DNA from: Gnetum montanum
Lineage: Eukaryota; Streptophyta; Gnetopsida; Gnetales; Gnetaceae
Reading direction: 5' to 3'
NCBI GenBank assembly: GCA_015680685.1
Contig: MNCI01026219.1
Coordinates: forward strand, 781,875-845,874
Length of the DNA: 64,000 nt
Part shown: positions 58,011 through 64,000 of the stretch, one piece after another
Layout of the letters: every line of letters starts with the position of its first letter
Position numbering within the stretch: the first letter of the stretch is position 1
Program-made: the position numbers and the translations under genes
Notes under the pieces: generated by a model
Told to the model about the DNA's origin: nothing
Databases searched by the model: none
Seen by the model: the letters and a program-made list of their open reading frames with translations, nothing else

Positions 58011-60935
58011 CTATTTGACTTGTGTAAGGGAATTGAGAAAGTCTTGCCTACAATCTTGTTGTTTGCTAACCCTTTCCTCCTCTATTCATCCTAGAAGATG
58101 AATCTTCCAAGGGGGAGTGATTTTGGGTTGGCTAACCAACTTTTTTGGCTCGACGGGCATGGATTGTGTATGTACATTTCCACTAGCAGTTGAAGACAAA
58201 GAGGCCATGGGGACTACAAACAATGGGGTAGGCTTAGGAGGACCTAGCATAGTGCATTCCCTAGACATCTTGTCCGCTAAACGCTCTTCATGCTTTTTTG
58301 GATGAGGAGGTTGTGGTGAAGTTTTTGTTGCCTAGCCTTGAGTGGTAGAGGAGCTTGGATGTTTTAGCATCTTAATGACAAATGGTGCCTATTGTGTTGA
58401 TGTGGGCAATGGTGCAACCCTCAGCACAAAGGGTGGGGTGGATGTCTGATGAGGAACTTTAAGGACAAATGGGGCTTGTGGTGTTATTGTTGTTGCCAGT
58501 TCTATGTTATGAGGAGGCACATACATGATGAATGGTTGTTGTGATGGTTCTGGATTATTGTTGATGCTAATGATGTTGATGGTGTAACTAGCATTGTTAG
58601 CATTCAAGGGGTCTTTGTAAACATGCATTGTCTAGTTTTTGGGGTGGACAAGACTGCTCTTGTCCAAGATCAGCTTGCCTTGATCGATCATGCATTGTAT
58701 GTCATCTTTCAATACTAGGTAGTAATTTGTATCATGATAACATAGTTTATGGTAGTCACAAAAATGTTCTCACCTAAAATTTTTAGGCACTAGTGGTTCA
58801 TTGGGCATAGCCAAGGAGGGGTTTCATAGAACTTCACAATACCTCTAATGGCATTTGATTGCCTCCTCCGACATCCATTTGTGTTGTATACACCTAGCTC
58901 TCAACAATTACTTCAAAAGTTCTGAAGGCTTAATGGGTAAGAGTGTATACTTGGAGCAATCTTTACACTCAAAGTTGGGCCCCTATTAGGTTGGTGCTAC
59001 AAGTGTTGATGTTGAGGACTATCGTATGTTACTGGAGCTAGGTGTGGCATTGGTGGGAGTGTTGGGTGCTATGGCAGCCTTTTTGTTGTTTCTATTGTTG
59101 GGCTTGACTTCCTTGGCCATGGTAGCCACTATTGTTGCCATGGCCTTACCCTTCTCTTTGTATTTTTGGTATGTACATTTTATAGGTGACATAGGCTAGG
59201 TCCCTACTAGCTTCGGCCATGTCTTGAATGCTTTTGGTCTAAGCAAAGCCTTGGTTGAGGGAACACAGAGCTAGGTAATAGATTTTAGAATTAATAAAGT
59301 CATTTACCACTTCGTTAAAGATGGCCAACAAGTGGACCTTAGCAATTAGTTCACGTATCTCATTTAAAGTGGTACTCCACCACTATATGAATCTCTGCAC
59401 AAATTCTAGTAGGTCCTACTTGATGCTCATGAGCTAGTCTAGTGTGACTTCTGGTTTCAGGTTGTGCTTGAGATGAGTCATGAATTAACTTAGAAGCTCT
59501 TCCATGGTTGAGATGGAGGTGCATGCGAGGGCACAGTACTAGTCCTGAGCTTTAGCTATTAGGAACATGGCAAAGACATGGATGATGGTGTGAGGCCATG
59601 GTTGCAACAACAAAGATTCAAACCTGAATGTTACTAAGTGTGCATTCAGGTCACCCTCCCCATTGTACTTTGTAAATTGGGGGAGTGACATCCCAAGAGG
59701 TAGTGTGAGCATGGGGACATCTAGATTGATCAAGTCGTCATGGTAGAAGTAATGACTTGAACGGTCTTGGAATCGGTGGCCTTAAGCCATTTGATTTCTT
59801 CAATGAGGGTCTAGATGTGTTGGAAAGCTTGATCTAGACCTAGGGATGTTGCAGATGGTTGAGGGGATACTTGAGCTACCATCATGGATGATGCTGTTGG
59901 GGTGATAGCCTATCCCATGCGAGGCACTGTTGGGGCTACTCTAGCAAGTGGTGCTGCCTAGGCAGTCCACCACCCAATGGGTGGTGCTATTGGGGTGACA
60001 ACCGTTGGTGGCACCATGGGGTTGGCTACTTGCTTGGTTGGCGGGATGGCCCACAGCCCTATGTTTGGTTGTACCACATGTGGGACTTGGTATACTTGGG
60101 GTTGGACATAATGTGACATCTGAGAAGGTTGCGCAGTAGGGAGAGAGGTAGCTAGTGCCCACCACATGGTTGAGAATGGATCTACTATTGGTGGTGGGAT
60201 GGTTGTAGATGAGGGAATAGGAGCAAAACTCATGTGCAGTTGTGATGTAGGCACAATGTGCACGTATGGCAGCGTAGCAACTGATGTTGGGTCCGATTCT
60301 AGAAGAGATTGGGAAGGGAGGATGAATAGAAATGAAGTTGAAGGGCCTGCATGTTTGTAGGTTGAAAACATGGGATGGATACCTATTACTAAAGAGGGTG
60401 TGGGATGTGGCATGGTTGTGGCAACAACAAATGGGAAAAAAGAGAAGAATAGGTTTAACCTAAAGATAGCAGTGGAAGGGATAGCCATGGTGTAAATCTG
60501 GCCACCACCTTTGAAGTGGGAGTCCAAGTCTTCCTACCCATCCTGAAATGCTTCATCATAGTGGGAGGCTATGTTCCATTCCCTAGACCTACTTACTTAC
60601 ATTAGTTGGTTTAACGTCCAGTGATATCCTTCAGTTAGCAAGATGGTGACATCAGGAGTAGGGATGAACTCCCTCCTGTTCCAGTGGAGGAACTCGAAGT
60701 TACATTTATCCTTGACTTCCTAGTGATCTAAGGGTAGATTCGCTTGGACTTTTGTGCAGAGGAAATCATATTGCTCTGAATCTTGTGGCAAAAGCTCAAG
60801 TGACATGTGTAGCAGCCTAAGGGACTGTCGTTGTACCAGCTCTGGGCTAGGCAGTCGCTTAGGGCCTACCATATTCTGGATAGATTAGGGCACCTCTAGG
60901 TTGAAAGTGGGAATAACAGTGGTAACAAGATTCAT
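58011..60935 (-). pseudogene. Element F gag
   Basis: Starts at 60935 (MNLVTTVIPTFNLEV). YDFLCTKVQANLPLDH, HWNRREFIPTPDVTILLTEG, then a long Pro/Thr/Ser-rich part (60527-59958), the gag core FTKYNGEGDLNAHLVTFR (about 59680-59620), and a damaged knuckle near 58760-58720 (CDYHKLC, last Cys lost). KPFIMYVPP-like Pro-rich linkers follow. Many stops. Confidence 0.78.
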
Positions 60936-61439
60936 TTTCTATTGTAAAGTGGGTACAAATAGGCAGTGTGTGTATAGGTAATAGTTGCAAATAGCATGTT
61001 GTTATGTTGAGTGGTTGTAGTTGAGAACCATAGCTGAGGAGACTAAAAATGGGTATGTTGGGAAGTGTCAAAAACTAGTTTCCTTCACTATTACACCTGC
61101 TACACTGAGTAGGCCTGCTACACTACAGATGATGTAGGTAGCATAACATGATGGGTAATGTAGCATAGTAAAGGGGTGTTACACAGTCAGTGTATCACAT
61201 TGACCAGGTTGCTACACCACATAAGACACAAGCAGTGTAGCATAGTCAACAGAGTGAAGATGGTACAGTAAGTGGTTGGAGGCTTTCATCCTATAGGGTT
61301 CTAGAGGAACCATCATTGTGACTAGTCTGCACCACTTAGTGTGTAGACAACCACAAGGATGTCACTTCTACTTTAGTAGGTGACGAGGTACAGATGGCAT
61401 GTAGGATTACCCATGAAGTAAATAAGGGGCACAAAGAAA
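60936..61439 (-). other. Element F leader
   Basis: Between primer binding site and gag. Contains ctacac and gtgtagcata words at 61080-61250 (half-sites like those in the LTR). No gene. Confidence 0.6.
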
Positions 61440-61457
61440 GCCCTCCTTCTAGTACCA
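61440..61457 (-). other. Primer binding site (F)
   Basis: Minus strand reads tggtactagaaggagggc, one to two bases from the other copies. Confidence 0.85.
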
Positions 61458-61462
61458 AAAAT

Positions 61463-63638
61463 TGTAGTGACTAAAAAAATTAATGTATAGAACACCAAGA
61501 GGTTACCAGGCATACTACCTAACCCTAGATCCATGCGAGGGCTGTGCTAGAGAAAAATGGAAGCCGGGTGCCCTGAACGGTCTGGTTGATCAAACGGGAA
61601 CTTATTCGATGTACAATAACCTTTTGTAAATATATTTTAAAGATATTATGTACAACTTAAGTGATAATTGTAAATGGATAAGCAATGATATAAAATATGG
61701 TGATATTAGAACGAAATTAAACAAGCTTGAGTGAGAGAGTGCACCGCCCCATGATTAGGGGATCTGATCTTTGTTTGGCTAAAAGGTGTATGACTGAGGT
61801 GCAGTATGGAAAAGCATAGCTTACAATGAAGTGGTATGGTCATGGCTCCTTGAACTACTGTCAACAACTTGCTAATAGGAACTAGTGAGCCAGTGTTCGC
61901 TAAGCTAGGAGAGATCTAGAAAGTGCTGCTACTGGGATTTGCTATTTGTCAACCCTCTATTTTATAGTCTCTTTGCCAAAGCTAATCGCCAGAAAGCCAA
62001 AATTCCAAAACACTGAACTTCGAAGCCAATCACAAAGAAGGTGATTCTCAAAGCCAACATGCCAAAAGCCAACCAACTCTTTGAACATTGTTTTCTAGGG
62101 TATTTATAGAGTTAGATGCAGGAGAGAAATGTGGTTTGGATGCCATGTATCCTAGGTCCCATAGGGTGCAAACATGATTGTGCCATGTCGTTGTGTGATG
62201 TTGTGCTGTAGTGTCATACAGGTGTGCTACACTACAGTGTGATGTTGAACATGAAGCCTACAGTGTTGTGGCCATACTATTCAAGCTACATGTGTTAAAA
62301 TCTAGTGAACTACATTGTTTGTTACAAAGAATGTCAACAATGAATGCAAAGTGGAGCTTGTGCTCCAAGAATACATCTTTCCTAGTCTTACAAGTAGGGT
62401 CAAGCATAGGGACAACTTTGGGGATAATCAGGGGGTGCAAAACAACGAAAACTTGTTGATCCTTCTCTATTGAATAGATGCCAGTATAGGAGTGACCACT
62501 GACAATAAGTACTAGAGTTAACCAGAGACATCTTAATGCTTCCACATGAGTGTTACTATACTTACATTGCCCAGCTTGTTGATGTAGTGTAAACATTCAC
62601 ACACTACGTTGTGCTACAGTAGGTAGCGTAGTCGCCTCTTTTGAGATAAAACTTGCACAAAAGCCAAAAATGCTTGTTTGAGGCCTAGCTAGGTAACTAA
62701 CTACAATAATTGGCAAACCTACTTTCCATGTTGAAAGGTCCTAGGACCTACGGAGTTCATCCTTGGGACACTTTCATGCCTTGTCTCCTTGTTATGCTGT
62801 GCTAGTGTAGCATAGCATAGCAACTAGTGTGACATGCATCCTTACTTGATTTGCACTACTTTGTCAAGAACTTTCACTTGGAGCTTAGGGGCAAAGTGGG
62901 AGAGGTGGTGTTGAAGGTCGAAGCATGGCCAAGTTCCATTCTTTTGGCTAGGGAAACTTGTCAAAGGACCTTCGTGGGTTCTGACCTTACTACACTATGC
63001 TACGTTGCGTAGCGTAGCATAGTGTAGCATCTAGTTTGATGTAAATTCTATCTTATTTTGCAAACATTCTATTATGGGACGTCATTCATGTCTTGGTGTT
63101 GCACATTTTTTTGTGTCATGTTGCTCATGCATCAAGGATGAAGTGGGGAAAATATCCCGAAGGACTGAGTCATTATCAATCTACATCTTAGGTGCCCGAT
63201 CAGTCTCCTCAAGGCTTGCGACACTGTATAGCGTAGTAGGTTCCTATAGTTAGAAAACTTTTCAAACTATTTTTCTCATCTTGAACACTTTCAGAAACTT
63301 CTAGCATGGTCCCTAGGTAGACTGTTGGCTAGGTCAAGTGTCGAGCTGGGCAAGCTAGAGGGTGTAGCAATCCTATCAGCCTGAGAGATAGAAAATTTGC
63401 TGGACTGTTTGGTCTAACCCTGGTGCTTTTTTCATGCAAACTAGCCTCATGTCTAGATGTTTCTTTGACTGTGCTAGAGAGGGTGGTAGGCAATCTTGGA
63501 AGTAACTTTGCAGGCATTAGGACTTTTGGGGTGCCATATTGTCTACACGGTCCAACATGACACTGCACTTGTAGAGATCCTTGCGTAAATTTCGGGACTA
63601 TGATGAATCATCAAAGTTCCAAAATTTATGGTGTTTCA
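61463..63638 (-). repeat. 5' LTR of element F
   Basis: 2176 bases, TGAAACACC at 63638 (minus) and tgtagtgac on the plus strand at the other end. TATA box tataaata at 62101-62108 (minus). Contains a long inverted repeat at about 62992-63029 and several gtagcatagcatag words in U3 (62780-63240). The longest LTR in the window. Confidence 0.82.
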
Positions 63639-63914
63639 AAGATGTCTTCACCATACAAAGTGATCTTCATAGAATGCAAGTCAATTTCAAAAAAACATCT
63701 TTTAATAGACAAAGATGTCTTTCTAGAAAAGAAGTATGAAGACTAGTTTCAAAGAGACATCTTTTCCTAGATGAGGATGTCTTCCCAGAATGGAGATTTT
63801 AGAAAGACATCTTTTCCAAAAAAAGGACATCTTCCTAGAATAGAGGGCAAATAAAAAAAGACATCTTAGGCACAAAGAAGATATCTTATTAGAATGGATA
63901 TTTTAGAAAGACAT
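63639..63914. repeat. Diverged agacatctt repeats outside element F
   Basis: Imperfect units of 30-45 bases built on agacatcttttcctagaa and its variants, up to the gap. Could be a satellite-like tract or part of another element into which F inserted. Confidence 0.65.
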
Positions 63915-64000
63915 NNNNNNNNNNNNNNNNNNNNNNNNNNNNNNNNNNNNNNNNNNNNNNNNNNNNNNNNNNNNNNNNNNNNNNNNNNNNNNNNNNNNNN
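63915..64000. other. Assembly gap
   Basis: 86 N bases at the end of the window, directly after repeat sequence. Confidence 0.99.

Larger units (their letters stand above)
48169..63638 (-). mobile_element. Element F: minus-strand retrotransposon with antisense gene, 3' truncated
   Basis: Order from 5': LTR 63638-61463, primer binding site, gag, protease, minisatellite, antisense gene (plus strand 51592-56478), second minisatellite, reverse transcriptase 50922-49799, RNase H, second RNase H, and integrase cut at about 48169. It is more diverged than D and E and uses tacgc-rich repeats of a different kind. Confidence 0.85.

Overview
This window comes from a large, repeat-rich plant nuclear genome. 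I see no host gene, tRNA or rRNA. Almost every base belongs to long terminal repeat (LTR) retrotransposons of the Ty3/gypsy type. They look like the Tat/Ogre lineage, because pol carries two RNase H domains: a degenerate one, then a second one with a complete acidic active site. Gag has a CX2HX4HX4C knuckle, and there is no chromodomain after integrase. All copies are broken by stops and frameshifts, so this is old, methylation-decayed intergenic DNA. The species cannot be named from the sequence.

Layout. Element A (minus strand) runs off the left edge and ends with its 5' LTR at 7463. It sits in the integrase end of an older plus-strand element G (7464 to about 8100). Element E (plus strand) starts with a short LTR at 9535. 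It is split by two younger minus-strand insertions: C (10353-19453, flanked by ggatt) and D (22614-40096, flanked by ccatg/ccatc). Removing D rejoins the gag-pro reading frame of E. E is cut inside RNase H at about 48168, where it meets, tail to tail, element F (minus strand, about 48169-63638), which is cut inside integrase. Five primer binding sites share the core agaaggagggc, so A, C, D, E and F are one family. A short repeat-rich flank and an N gap close the window.

The most interesting content is an extra gene. In D, E and F the space between protease and reverse transcriptase holds a gene on the opposite strand to gag-pol; C keeps its 3' half. I can trace about eight exons with matching splice positions across the copies. 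D and F have a TATA box upstream of the start codon and D has a polyadenylation signal. Exons 1-2 encode a domain resembling FCP1/NIF-type HAD phosphatases, but the nucleophile Asp is Glu in all three copies and the later DD pair is gone. Exon 4 encodes an unknown conserved domain that may resemble plant transposon proteins, and exon 7 a probable coiled coil. The gene is bracketed by minisatellites whose units contain inverted arms (ggcc...ggcc, gtc...gac).

Working model (inference). In Ogre elements an intron separates protease from reverse transcriptase. Here a candidate 3' splice site sits at the start of the reverse transcriptase reading frame in D, E and F, so the antisense gene would lie inside a gag-pol intron. 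Its own introns would survive transposition because they are antisense in the genomic RNA.
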